A DNA stretch of 64,000 nt from Adineta vaga (Eukaryota; Rotifera): NCBI GenBank assembly GCA_021613535.1, contig CP075494.1:15624001-15688000 (forward strand), read 5' to 3'. Both the position numbers and the translations under genes were made by a program. Below are positions 34,211 to 45,479 of this stretch, piece after piece. Every line of letters begins with the position of its first letter. Position 1 is the first letter of the stretch. The notes under the pieces are model-generated. The model worked only from the letters and a program-made list of their open reading frames with translations. It was not told the origin of the DNA and searched no databases.

Positions 34211-34740
34211 ATCTTTTTATTAATATGTGTATTTTCATTTTGGCGAAGTTATCGTTTAACTCGACATAATAAGTAGGACGGTTCGAAGATGAATTGAATA
34301 AATTTTTATTGCATTCGAATATAAAATCAAGTAAAGAATCATATCGATTATTATCAAGATTTCTTTATAATGATTCGTCACTTTATCAACTTCAACAACA
34401 AAATATATTTGTTTTGACCCATTGATCTTCACAAATGGTAGAGTCGTTTACACTTTATCTCCTGTAAGAGATGAGAGTGCATCTCAAAAACGCACATGAG
34501 CTTTGTTGAAAGGTTCTAAGGATGAGAACGACAACTATATTGAGAAACCCATCAACAACACCAGCAATCAAGATCAATGTACCTGAATAGATTTTTTCTT
34601 CAGCAAAAACGAAGGATGAAATAATTGTTACTAACATTTTAGCTTCTAACTTTCACTCTTCACGATGTTAACCTTTCATAGTGTTGTTTGTTCTTTAGAT
34701 TTTGTTAATTTAATTATTTCTCGAAATAAAAACGTTTTCT
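34211..34740. other. Mosaic duplicate tail: methyltransferase 3' flank, Rieske scrap, GPCR fragment
   Basis: 34211-34354 repeats 28167-28307. At 34358-34412 there is a short scrap resembling the Rieske gene around 37790-37845 (shared tctttataatgattc and tttatcaactt). From about 34490 to 34690 it repeats 28610-28810, including the minus-strand GPCR first-helix fragment at 34455-34637. The order suggests serial insertion and deletion after duplication. Confidence 0.5.
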
Positions 34741-35080
34741 CAGTAGATAAATAAAAAGGATCGCGTTCACATACTATAGGCAATGAAGAAAAACAATATC
34801 ATTATTAATTTAGTCGTCAATTAAACCCTTCAAGTTATGCTATATTTTTAAGTCACTACCGTTCAATGACGTTTTTTAATCCTTGTAATACGATACACTA
34901 TATTTAAAAAACTATAAAATGTTCGTCATAATAATCTGGAAAAAAGAAACGACGTCATAGAAAAAATCATTAGCATATTTTTGATTTATACCTAAACACA
35001 GATCATCATCTACATTTATATTCAAATTTGATTATAACAAGAATTTGGGTGTGCATGTAGGTATAAGATGTCAGTATGAA

Positions 35081-35121
35081 CCACACCCACCCCACACCCA
35101 CACCCACCCACACCCACACCC
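35081..35121. repeat. Interstitial telomere-like array (CACACCC/CCCACA words)
   Basis: A 41-bp C-rich run made only of CCACACCC, CACCCA and CACACC words; the reverse strand reads GGTGTGGGTGTGGGTGGG. It is preceded at 35046-35060 by the opposite-strand word gggtgtgcatgtagg. Bdelloid telomeres are reported as TGTGGG repeats, so this may mark an old chromosome-end junction or healed break. Confidence 0.55.
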
Positions 35122-35432
35122 TCAAGAGCTTTCCAAAACTGTCTGTATGGAAAAAAACTGAATCTTTTTATTCCCATAAATTTATCAACCGCTTATATTT
35201 TATACATTTGCTACACGAATGATAGTTACAATATTTTCTGTAGTAGCAATAGAAGTTTCTCAGATTTTATTCATAGGTCCGAATGAATTTATATTTTTCA
35301 ACCATATAGAGCAAATTTATTGTGAAAATATATAATAAGATACAGTTTGAAAATAAATAGCGATATATAGAAAAAAAATATTAAGCTAATGATTGTTTAT
35401 TTAAAATATCTTGTTGAAAATTTTTCGTAGGA

Positions 35433-35475
35433 GGCGGGACAAGACGGGACGGGACAGAAAAATCCTTGTCCCGCC
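35433..35475. repeat. GC-rich hairpin
   Basis: ggcgggacaag and cttgtcccgcc form an 11-bp perfect inverted repeat around a loop that repeats gacgggac. It is strikingly GC-rich against its surroundings and ends 33 bp from the stop of the RTA1-like gene, so it could lie in that 3' UTR. Confidence 0.6.
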
Positions 35476-35508
35476 GGTCTCTGATCAATATGTAAGAGAA
35501 AGTATGAA

Positions 35509-36315
35509 TTAGACTTGTGGAGATGAAGGAAGTAATTCTTTTTTATTTTCATCATGAGGAACATCTCGTTCGGGTGGTGGTAATAATCGTGCTGGATGAA
35601 AGAGTGTCCAAGTAATCAGCGCAATAACGATAGGAATTAAATGACCAACATAATACCAGAATTCACTTTGATTGAGTGCAAAGAAAAGTGCAGGAATTGA
35701 AATTATTTGAGTATAAATAGCTTCAATTAGAACACATATGCTTGACACAGCTAATAATGGTAAAACATAATGACGACGGGCATGAGGTACTGCTAAATAC
35801 CAAACAACGTAAAAGAGCAAAGCAAGACAAAGAACGAATCCAGCTGATGCTTGTCGAAGATGAAAACTTAAATGAAGATAATTAGTTTTGAATGAGAGTT
35901 CATTAGCAATACCAAGTAGAATATCGGCGGTGATACCTCCAAGAGGAACAACAATATCGATTATTCGATCTATTGGTCTATGTGGTTTTTTGCCCCGTAA
36001 TTCAACTAGACAATGATAATTAGCAAAGAGTAACATACGAGGAGGTATACTCATCATTGGTGCTGTTACTCTATATAATGTTTTTGTATTTAATGCATCA
36101 ATACTAACTGTCGTACGTAAAACAAGATCAATAAATGTCGCTAAATGTGACATAAACAAAAATATAGCCAACATAGGTGGACGACATTTAACACGTAATG
36201 ATTGAACCAGCCATCCAACTAAGGATAAACATACGAATACTGCAAAACCACCAGTAATAAAACGTGATGGCATATATGAATAAAATGGATATTTTGTTTC
36301 AGTCAAATTGATCAT
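35509..36315 (-). CDS. Multi-pass membrane protein, RTA1-like (tentative)
   Basis: An intronless frame of 268 residues with about seven hydrophobic segments (FITGGFAVFVCLSLVGWLVQ; MLAIFLFMSHLATFIDLVL; IIDIVVPLGGITADILLGI; AGFVLCLALLFYVVWYLAV; YVLPLLAVSSICVLIEAIYT; IPIVIALITWTLF). The spacing, the FRxxE-like LIEAIYTQI region and the final HP (LFHPARLL) recall the fungal RTA1-like lipid-translocating family, but no diagnostic motif is certain. The start ATG is at 36315, and the tail is short and charged (PHDENKKELLPSSPQV). If RTA1, it would be a fungal-type gene in an animal. Confidence 0.4.
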   Translation of the reverse strand: MINLTETKYPFYSYMPSRFITGGFAVFVCLSLVGWLVQSLRVKCRPPMLAIFLFMSHLATFIDLVLRTTVSIDALNTKTLYRVTAPMMSIPPRMLLFANYHCLVELRGKKPHRPIDRIIDIVVPLGGITADILLGIANELSFKTNYLHLSFHLRQASAGFVLCLALLFYVVWYLAVPHARRHYVLPLLAVSSICVLIEAIYTQIISIPALFFALNQSEFWYYVGHLIPIVIALITWTLFHPARLLPPPERDVPHDENKKELLPSSPQV

Positions 36316-37632
36316 AACTGTACTTGTTTTTCTTTTAATATTAGCTTACTCTATAGAATAGGATGAAAACCACTGCTGTCAACGACGCACAAGAATGAAT
36401 GAAAGTAAAATAAGTACTTATACTTACTTATTTATGTCGTAAAAAAAACTTTTTTTCCTTTATTGTTCTGTATGAGTTGACAGTTGCTTTTTATGTCGAT
36501 GGGTACGATGAAGGACACACACTAAGAGTGCGATTGAAAACATTCTTGAAGTACTGAAAGAATGAGCGTTATTTTCGTTCGAATAAAAGAACAAAACCAA
36601 ACATTAGCTAATTACATATAATATGTTTTTCACGATAGAATTAACAAAGATGTGAAAGATTGATTACATCTGTAGAATGTATTACTGTCATGAAAAGTCT
36701 TCCGGTATATTAATTATATTTTAATTGAAGTTTTCTCTAACAGATAAGAAAATTTTTAATTTATTCCGAAAAAGTGTTATTAATATCGTTGACTTGTAAT
36801 ACTGCACTATATTTTACTGTTCTCTAGTTTTTATTAATGATACTAGTTTTGAAATAATTTCTTCTGATGATATGACTTGCTCTTATCGATGAAGTTATTT
36901 TAATAAATCACAATTGTAGAATAGTTGATGGCAGAAATCAAACGGTAGATTATGCTCATGTTTTTCAAATAATAAGGAAAAGTAGACATATTATAAGCAA
37001 TGAAAATAATATAAAATAAATGAAAAATTTCAAGAGATGTTTACAATAACGATGGATAATTAACTGGGAAAATGAATAAAACCAAGGTGAGGGATGCGTT
37101 TTCGAAGATAATTCTAAGCTACTTACGATTTGTTTCCATCCTTGCTTAAAAGATCATCATCTATCTTGAAATGAAAATTCAATTTGTTTTGTAAGCAATT
37201 TTATTTCAAAGACAAAATAAATTGAGTAGAAGTTGGAAATAAGAAAATGTCAACAATTTATTTCATTTATTCTTCAAGATTAAAAGTGTAAATACAGTGT
37301 AACGAATTCCAAAATAATTCAAAATTTTCATATAATATTGTTAAGTATTTAATTTTATCTTTTTGTAAAATTCTTGTTTCTCTTCCTATGTTTATATTAT
37401 TTATTTCCTTAACTCTTGGAAAAATTCTACCAAGATCTCGCGTATTTTTCGCTGGATGAAGATGAGCGTGATTAGGATTCGAAAGATATATTCTCCACCC
37501 ACACCCTTCTCTAAATTATCTTTACATTGTCTCATATTTACTCATGATAACAAGAAGATACACAAACTAAAAGCAAAACTATATCAGTAGCTTGTTTCAC
37601 GACAACGGTGGATAAATAGAACGGTTAAGACT
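36316..37632. other. Divergent intergenic region
   Basis: Holds the 5' sides of the RTA1-like and Rieske genes. AT-rich; a telomere-like word (ccacccacacccttctc) occurs at 37496-37512. No gene seen. Confidence 0.4.
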
Positions 37633-38865
37633 ATGAATCGAATATCGTTTATTTTTGCGAAAACTTTTGCCAATCAATTTACGTTTAAAATTTCTCATAC
37701 ACAAAAATCATTTCTACGAAATTTCACATTAACTACAGTTCTTAATTCCGACATCAAATCAATTAAAGATTTATATCGACCATTACCAACATATCTTTAT
37801 AATGATTCAAAAGTTTATCAACTTGAACGTGAACATATCTTTGGAAAAAATTGGATGTATGCTGGACGACTTGATCGATTACAAAAATTAGGTGATTATT
37901 TATCGATAACTCTTGCTGGATATCCAATATTTATTTATCGAAGTCCTTTAACTAATGAACTTATCGCTTTTCATAATGTTTGTTCACATCGAGCTGGTCC
38001 TATTGTTCCAATTAATAGAGATCATCATGGTATAGCTCTCTACGGAAATCAATCTTTACTTAAATGTCAATATCATGCATGGTTATATGATTCACGAGAT
38101 GGTTCATTAAAAGCAACACCAAATTTCAATTATAAATTTCAAACTGACGAGAAAAAATGTTTAAATTTAAAGAAAATTAATCTAGAAATCATTGCTGATC
38201 AATTTATTTTCGTCAATTTAATTCAAACAAAAGAAATAGCATCATTAAATACATTATTACAAGATTTATCGAATGACATGATGTCATTTCCATTGAATGA
38301 ATATCGTCATTTTGAAGCTCAACATCATATAATTAATTGTAATTGGAAAACTTATATTGAAAATTATCAAGAAGGATATCATATTCATAGTGTTCATCAA
38401 GAATTAGATAAAGTTGTTCAACAAAAAGAATACGTTGTAACAAATAAGAAGAATACATATTCAATTCATTATGCACCACCACGAAATGCACAAAGTGATC
38501 AAGAAAAATTTCTTTGGGTTTATATTTATCCGAATTTAGCGATCAATCTTTATGAAAAAGGTTATAGTATTGAACATATTCTTCCCATAGGAAAAGATCG
38601 AACATTGTTATCTTATGATTTTTTTCTACGATCAAGTTCGGATGAATTACAAATGAAAAATCGAATGAGAGAAGCAAAACAAGCAATAGAAAGAACATTG
38701 GAAATTACACATGAAGATAAAATGATTTGTGAACAGGTACAATGTAATCTTGATGCAGGAATTTATAAACCAGGATATTTATCATCAAGAATGGAAAATG
38801 GTGTCGCTTTTTTTCAGAATAGAATTCGAGAAGAATTAAAAGATACGAAATTACAATTGGAATAA
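37633..38865 (+). CDS. Rieske non-heme iron oxygenase, alpha-subunit type
   Basis: Intronless 410-residue enzyme. The Rieske [2Fe-2S] ligands are both present: NVCSHRAG (C-x-H) and LKCQYHAWLYD (C-x-x-H). The catalytic mononuclear iron site is recognisable in NYQEGYHIHSVH (E-x-x-x-H-x-x-x-x-H arrangement), with the third acidic ligand expected in the EITHEDKMICEQVQ region. This matches the ring-hydroxylating/choline-monooxygenase-like group, which is bacterial and plant in distribution; the substrate is unknown. The N-terminus (MNRISFIFAKTFANQFTFKI) is basic, hydroxylated and free of acids, so a mitochondrial presequence is plausible. It was probably acquired from bacteria (inference). A scrap of a related sequence lies at 34358-34412. 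Confidence 0.88.
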   Translation: MNRISFIFAKTFANQFTFKISHTQKSFLRNFTLTTVLNSDIKSIKDLYRPLPTYLYNDSKVYQLEREHIFGKNWMYAGRLDRLQKLGDYLSITLAGYPIFIYRSPLTNELIAFHNVCSHRAGPIVPINRDHHGIALYGNQSLLKCQYHAWLYDSRDGSLKATPNFNYKFQTDEKKCLNLKKINLEIIADQFIFVNLIQTKEIASLNTLLQDLSNDMMSFPLNEYRHFEAQHHIINCNWKTYIENYQEGYHIHSVHQELDKVVQQKEYVVTNKKNTYSIHYAPPRNAQSDQEKFLWVYIYPNLAINLYEKGYSIEHILPIGKDRTLLSYDFFLRSSSDELQMKNRMREAKQAIERTLEITHEDKMICEQVQCNLDAGIYKPGYLSSRMENGVAFFQNRIREELKDTKLQLE

Positions 38866-39279
38866 AATGAAAATACTCTTGCTATTGTAGATTTTGACGA
38901 AAAGAAATGTAATTGTGAATGAAATGATGACTTTAGCTATTGTTTTTTATCCATCCATATGTGTAAATTCTAACGTAACGTTCTACATATACTTTGATTC
39001 ATCGAGGTCAAAACAGTATAATCGTGCTTTGCTTCATTACCTGTTTTAGTAATATGTATTCGTCAACCTGAGCTTCTATGTCATTAATCATCATTAACTT
39101 TAGTTTTTATCTATAATATTTAGAAAGGTGAATTTTTTATCGTACATGCGCGCAACTGCTTCGCACAATCATCCTTGTGCGCAGTTATGACTCAGTGGAT
39201 AAAAGCAAGCAATGTAATTCTTTTCATTTGGTAGTTTATTTTCGTCTTTCATTACATTGCTATTACATTTTGGGATACA
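38866..39279. repeat. Conserved leader block of a short-protein family
   Basis: From about 39119 to 39279 the sequence resembles 45966-46135: a hairpin cgcacaatcatccttgtgcg (39162-39182), then cagttatg.ctca, then ttggtagtttatttt and attacattg. In both places it sits directly before a frame starting at a MPLLxLLACFK-type reading. It could be a shared promoter/5' UTR carried by duplication. The part before 39119 shows nothing. Confidence 0.5.
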
Positions 39280-39647
39280 ATGCCTCTTCTAGTACTCTTA
39301 GCGTGTTTTAAGAGTAAAAATAACAATAGTGAAATGAATAAAAAACGAAAAGTTGGTATCAATTATAAATATAATGTTGTATAAAACTGTTTTTCTTTTA
39401 AATCATATAGAATCAACAAATGAGATCGTATGATTGTGGTCGAGAACGTCAAAGTAAATCACAGCATTCAACCAGAATCCGTTCGAATAAACGCGTTCAT
39501 TTTTGTGAATCACCCGTAGAAATACCACCATATGCACCGTCACATATTCATCGTTCTTCTAAAACATTTTCTGTACAGTGCGTTGATTCAACGAAAGAAA
39601 AATTAATAAACAATATGGATAAATATTATTCATGCGAAGAAAATTGA
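39280..39647 (+). CDS. Short basic protein with PP1-docking-like motif
   Basis: Two exons (39280-39351, 39411-39647) join in phase 0 to 102 residues. I recognise no named family. It starts MPLLVLLACFKSKNNN, is rich in K, R, S and N, and contains SNKRVHFCESP, which fits the RVxF protein-phosphatase-1 docking consensus; function is not shown. Related starts occur at 46138 (ATG replaced by ACG) and 63820 (MPRQFLLACFKAKKDNN), so it belongs to a local family. The donor is gttggt, weak but like several others here. Confidence 0.5.
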
Positions 39648-39888
39648 TGACAATCTTTTATCAATGATTAATTAACTATAGATTTAAAATAATATATTTA
39701 ATGATTGTATATATAAATAAAACTTGATCTAACAGATCTGTATTCTAATTCTTTAAAAGTATCATGATGTGCGTAAAACTGGTGTGAATAAATTTTCATA
39801 GAAAATATCTACATATAGATATATTTAGCATTTAAAAATCATTATTAAAATACATTTTATTCGAATTACTATATTCAAAGGAAAAATC

Positions 39889-40247
39889 TCAAAATTGTTT
39901 TCCAACACGTATCATATGATCATTTTGTTCAATATTTGATATATTTATAAAACCAAGTCGGAGATAATATTGATTTATGAATAATTGTATTCGAACAGGA
40001 TATCGATCATAAATCTATTGAGGATATTTAAACGAATAAAAAGGAAAAGAAAGATATTTACTTGATTCATATTTGAATATTTCTGATAAAGTTTGGTTAT
40101 CCATGTTGATTGAATCAAAGTATGATATTTTCCATTTTCACACATTATCATGTAAACTTTCGGACTATTTCTCTTGATCATTGACCTTATCAATTCAACT
40201 AGGCAACGACAAATTGGGAAATAAAAATAGACGAAATGCATAGGCAT
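39889..40247 (-). CDS. Small protein, possibly GNAT-like C-terminal part
   Basis: Two minus-strand exons (start near 40247 or further upstream to 40062, then 40014-39889) join in frame across a 47-nt GT-AG intron. The reading has FPICRCLVELIRSMIKRN, then YPVRIQLFINQYYLRLGFIN and MIRVGKQF before TGA. The QxxxxxYYLRLGF shape resembles the end of an acetyltransferase fold (Y..LGF), a weak argument. The 5' end is not settled because the frame stays open upstream without an ATG. Confidence 0.35.
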
Positions 40248-40308
40248 ATTATCATGTATATTTAAGTATGAGATTCTTTTTATTTGCAATATATAAACGA
40301 GGATAATA

Positions 40309-40354
40309 TTAGGGATGTAACAATACCAATACTATTGGTACTGTTACATCCCTA
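40309..40354. repeat. Short perfect hairpin
   Basis: tagggatgtaacaatacca and its near-perfect mirror surround a short loop (about 19-bp arms, one mismatch). The word tagggatgta also occurs at 9957. Possibly a tiny MITE remnant. Confidence 0.5.
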
Positions 40355-41132
40355 TCTATTGATAAGAAATCTTCCGATACTATCAAATCACATGCCTTCA
40401 TGTCCAAAAATACACATCATAACTGTGCGACATCATTTGTGTCAAAAGGTTTATGAAACAAGTTTATATCTACTTTTCCAAATTAAATCGATACTGAAGG
40501 GCAATTGGATTGAAGTCAATATATTAGAATGATAAAGCATTATGAGACAAAGAATCGCTTTCAACGTACAGAAAATTATTGTAAAGAGTGCTTTTTCACC
40601 AATCGTACACATTATTCCTTCAGCATAAGAGCTGTGGCTCATTTTCAGTACACTATACGTACGAATGAAACCGAAAAGACATTCTCTCGAAAGAAATTAT
40701 CGAATTGTATCATGGTCTTATCTTTGTCTAGTTGTCTCATCTTTCCGTACATTGAAAAAGTCATTTAAAAACTGTACTAGTGGAAAATTCAGTAATTAGT
40801 AAATTTTACTATCTTTAGATACTGGAATATAACAACTAAGGTATTCAATCGATAGAGCAACTCGAGCTCTATCAACATATAATGCTTCATCGTTTGATCT
40901 AACATGTAGGCGAATCTCTACAGGTTTTACTGTATTTTTCGATTTTTTACCAGTTTTTCGAGGTTTTTTACTAGAAGGAAAGGTCTTTTGGAAAAAATAA
41001 ATACACAATTCGATAGAGCTCATCGAGCTGCATCTTGGTCTAATGTTGGTCTAACCTTAGGGCGAATCCATTTGGAAAAAACTCGAATCCTAGTCTACGA
41101 TACCCTACGTGAAAGTTGAAGTGAACTATTAG

Positions 41133-43778
41133 AGAGACAAAACTCGATCTCGATGTTTATTTTCAACATTTATTGATTTTACAAATCAATTAAAACAATT
41201 AAATTCTACACAACAATATGAAAAAGTGATTGATCTATTTGAAAAATATACATATGAAAATATTCCAAATGATATGGCAATCAATCAAACACTTAAAGCT
41301 TGTATTGAATCAGGCGATACTAAACGAGGATCTCATATTTATCAACGTTTATCATCACAATCAAAACAAAATCATTTCATTCAAACAAATTTCATTCGTC
41401 TTTTCAGTAAATTCATCAAATTCTTCTTTCCTTCCAAATATTTTCTTTCAATTTTCAGTGAAATCTGGTGATTTAGATAAAGCTCGAGATATATTCAATC
41501 AAAGTCAAAATAAAACAATTTTTATGTACAATACAATGTTCAATGGTTCATATTTCATTAATTTAACTCATTTCTAAATAAGAATTTTTCTTAGGTCTTG
41601 CAAATAATCGTCAAGAAAAAGAAGCAATTGATTTATTTCGACAAATATCAATAAAACCAAATGAATATACATATACAATTCTATTCAAAACATGTTCACA
41701 ATTAATTGATCAACAATCAAGACAATTTGGAAAAGAATTATTAGAAAGTCTTCCAAATCAATATCGTAATGATACAATTATTCACAATTCAGCTTTACAT
41801 ATGTTAATGCAACATGGAGAAATTTCTTTAGCGGAAAAGATTTTTTCAAATATGAACAAAGATACAATCAGTTTTGGTGTTATGATGTCCGGTAAGTTAA
41901 AATACTGGAAATTAGTTTTGTTATATTTGAGTTTTTCTAAGGTTATTTGAAGAATAATCAACCGACAAAAGTTAGAGAGATTTTTTTGAAATTAAACAAC
42001 CAAATGGATGAAATTAATTTATTAATATTCTTTGGTGCGTGTGCAGAATTAGGAAATGAAAAAGGTTTGAAAATTGGTAAAGAAACTTTTGCAAAATTAT
42101 CATCTCAACAATACTTCAATGAAAAAACTCTTCATGCAATTTTAAATATGTTTATTAAATGTTCAGATACGAAAAATGCCGAAAATTTATTTAAAAAAAT
42201 GAATAAAACTTCATTTAGTTATGGATGTATGATGACAATGAATAACAATCTAAATGAACCTCATCAAACTTTATCTTTATATAAGGAAATGAAAGAAAAG
42301 AAGATTGAAATTGATAACTTTAATTGGATTTTAATTATTAATGCATTAGCGGAACTTGATGATCTTTCAACATGTGAATTGATTAGTTCAGAATTACCGA
42401 GAAAATTCTCTGATGATATTCAAATTCAAAATGCACTGATTAATATGTGGGTGAGTAAGACCATTATAATCGTAGTTTGTGGAATTGTTCTGATTTTTCT
42501 AGGGAAAAGCAAGTTCAGCTGATAGAGCAAGAAACATTTTTGATCAAATCTCAAAACCCAATAATATGTCTTATTCAGCTATCAGGAATGTTTGGTTTTC
42601 TAAAGTAAAATTAATTCTAAAATGTTGTTGTAGTCAATACATATAGCCTTAATGGATTAGGTCGACAAGCTATTCAATTGTATTATCAAATTCCAAATGA
42701 AATCATTGATGATATTATCAATATATGTGTGTTAAATGCGTGTTCACATTCAAGTTTCGTTAATAAAGCGGAAGAAATTTTTCAACATATTTCATTAAAT
42801 AAAAGAACTGAAAAGATTTATACAGCAATGGTAATACTTTGTAACTTAGTTTTATCGAAAGATATTTCTTTTTGGTTATAGATTGATTGCTTTGGTCGTT
42901 CGAATTTACTCAATAAAGCTGAAGAATTAATTTATGAATATGAACAATCACATTCACCTAGTTATTCAATGTATAGTAACTTTTATTTTTCTTTTATAAT
43001 ATTCAAATAAAAAAAACTGAAACAATATTTCAGTATCAATTCTTTCTGCTGCACGTAATCAACGAAATTCATCATTGGCACAAAAAACGTATGATCGAAT
43101 TGAACCTTATTTAAAAGACCAAGAAATTTATGCAACACCAGCAATGGTACTTTTAGCTAATACTTATGCATTAGCAGGTGATTTAACAACAGCATCAACA
43201 ATTCGAATGAAAACGAATCAATCTGGTTTGCAAAAATTGGCTGGTCTTTCTTGGACAGTTATTAATGGGAAAGTTATGGTTCGTAGAAACACAAAAATAA
43301 ATATCAGTTGTAGAAAAAAAAGAGTTATTTATTTAGAAATTTCGTGCACATGATCGTTGACATCCACAATCAAATGAAATCTATGCTGAATTAGAAAGTT
43401 TGACAAATTAATTAAAAGAACATGGATATGAATGCGATGCATCATAGATTAGTCGACCAATGATGAATGATGAAAACGAAGAATCAGTCTTATCAGGACA
43501 TAGTGAACGATTAGCTCTTGCAATTAATTTAATACAACGTCCAATACCAAAACGTATTCAAATCATGAAAAATCTTTGTATATGCGGCGATTGTCGTAAG
43601 TCAATCTTCATCTAAGGCATTTCATAAGAAAATTCTAATCATGTCTTTGATGTTTTGTCTAGATACCTTTACCAAATGGGTTGCTCGAATTCGTCAATGC
43701 ACAATTATTGTACGAGATGTTAATCGAACACATCATTTCTATCCCCATGGCCATTGTTCATGTGGAGACTTTTTTTAA
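41133..43778 (+). pseudogene. Third DYW-type PPR gene, decayed
   Basis: Exons parallel those of the two intact DYW genes: 41133(?)-41406, 41459-41545, 41595-41891 (an extra PPR exon), 41942-42450, 42503-42584, 42634-42830, 42882-42975, 43034-43278, 43337-43595, 43663-43778. Most exon lengths equal the paralogues (87, 82, 94, 245, 259). Damage: no ATG opens exon 1; the 82-bp exon ends at GG instead of GT (42585); and the 259-bp exon has three in-frame stops (TGA 43358, TAA 43409, TAG 43445) just before [11 protein letters not shown]. The DYW zinc motifs (HSE, CGDC, CSCGDFF) are still readable. It is far more diverged than the other two copies, so it is an older paralogue. A shorter PPR protein without DYW could still be made. 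Confidence 0.8.
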
Positions 43779-43872
43779 TGAAAAAGAAATATTATGTCTA
43801 ACTTGTCCAAGTTTTCACGCTCTCTATTGATAATTTATTTGTCAACTATGGAATAAATGATAAGATAAATTT

Positions 43873-45470
43873 TCATGTTGCTTCCCAAGATTTCGAAGAA
43901 ACATTGAGATGAACAAAGTGATCTTCGCCATCAACAATGACCTGAGTACAATTATCACCAGCAATCTTTGCTTGTTCAGCAGAAGTTATTGTTTGACTAA
44001 CAGATACTGTAATATCTGCTGATCCAGTAATTGCTTGTATCGGTACTCCTAATGGTAAAAATTGACTTGGATACTGCATTCTTAACAAAACGAAAATATT
44101 TTCCATCATAAAAACAATGAAGTTTTAAACATACTTAACAGTTACATTACTCGAAGCTGCTAGTGATGATAGTATATATCTTTCAGGAAATATTGTATAA
44201 TTTCCACCGAGAAATGAAATCACCGCTCCAGATCCTGTTTCATCAGCTTGATCACATCCATCCCACATATTATTTACACCTGCTTGAGTAACAAGAGCTA
44301 GTGGACGAAGTGGATTGATACTATATCCAGGTTGATTTGGTGTTAATCGAAAACGTCCAGTAACATAACCACCCAATTGTCCACCAGCTGAATGACCAAC
44401 AACGATAACTCGATCACTTTGAAAACCTTGTTCTCGAGCAATACTTCGAAGAAGATCTGTTCCATTTGATACATCGTAAAATGTATTCGGATAACCACCT
44501 TGATTTCCAAACGAACGATAATCTAAATTACAAACAACAATATTAAAACGAAGAAGATCATTGGCGACAGCATCTTCTATTGAACGATTAATTATTGATC
44601 TCCAAAATCCACCATGAACGAGAAGAACTACTAGATGAACGTAAGGATCTTTCGGTAAATGACAATCAATCACTTGAATAGGATCAGGTCCATACTGATA
44701 AGCAACGCATTTATCATCATTTGGATACAATCCACCAAGAACACATATTCCAACAAAAAACAACTATTTTCATCAATCACACTTCAATTCTTACCTTGAT
44801 ATGGACCAAAATTAGTTTTATTTAGATGAGTTGTTGAGACAATGAACGATGTAAGATTTATTTTATGAAATACTTTAGAATTATATTATATACTTAAAGA
44901 TATATTTTGATGAAATGAACAGAAATTGATTTTTACCCCAAATATCTGTCCATTTGTAAGTTTGATGAAAATCTCAATTTGTTGATGTGTTGAATTATTA
45001 ACAATTCTATCAATATCGTTCAATTGATTTGAAAGTTGAACAACGAATAGTTCGCCAGTAGTTTCAACATTTTCCTGTTTACATAAATTCGAATTTAATA
45101 TTTCTCGCTCAATTATACTATCATTTTTATTTATAGATACAAATTGTTGTGCATGAATATATAAATTAACTAAAACAAGTTGATTACAAAACTAAAGAAG
45201 AAAAAGAAAAGATCCAATTTTTTCTTTATAAAAATATCTTTGTATAAACATACAGTTTTAGTCACTAGATCTCGATCTGCATTTGTCAAAAAAGGACCAT
45301 CAGTTATATTAGTTTGATAGATAATAATAATTGATGTAGAATCTATAAAACGTTTGAATATGATAAACAAAATTAAATATATCAAGTCTACCTGATGCTC
45401 TTGTTGATAATACATATCGGACGATGAATACAATTAAAACAATATAAGAAACTGATTTTAATTCTCGTAG
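43873..45470 (-). pseudogene. Second copy of the secreted alpha/beta-hydrolase, splice-damaged
   Basis: The catalytic exons (44135-44735 and 43873-44080) are nearly identical to the gene at 20109-21357 and keep HGGFW, GHSAGG, GSADITVS and GEDHFVHL. The acceptor before the large exon is TG instead of AG (44736-44737). The last exon ends early, at SWEAT then stop. Upstream exons diverge more: a hydrophobic leader (SVSYIVLIVFIVRYVL) near 45400-45460, DSTSIIIIYQTNITD, an extra exon with YIHAQQFVSINKND and TTGELFVVQLSNQLN (about 44940-45160), and NFGPYQ before 44797. Unless another acceptor is used, the catalytic part cannot be joined in frame. I call it a probable pseudogene. Confidence 0.65.
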
Positions 45471-45479
45471 ATTCAGATG

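Larger units (their letters stand above)
34741..35508. other. Gap with telomere-like array and GC-rich hairpin
   Basis: No gene supported. It contains the CACACCC array at 35081-35121 and the hairpin at 35433-35475, listed separately. Confidence 0.45.

Noticed and set aside
39190-39280. tRNA-derived SINE promoter in the leader block
   Set aside because: A box-A-like word (tgactcagtgg) is present but there is no box B (GGTTCGA) at the right distance in either copy.
40796-41023. Minus-strand 75-codon gene
   Set aside because: Has an ATG and a lysine-rich middle, but no recognisable domain or splice partners; not enough to call.
43337-43595. The three stops in the third DYW gene might be removed by U-to-C RNA editing
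   Set aside because: Any stop starts with T, so this is always possible on paper, and the edited residues (R, Q, Q) would not match the intact paralogues (S, E, W).
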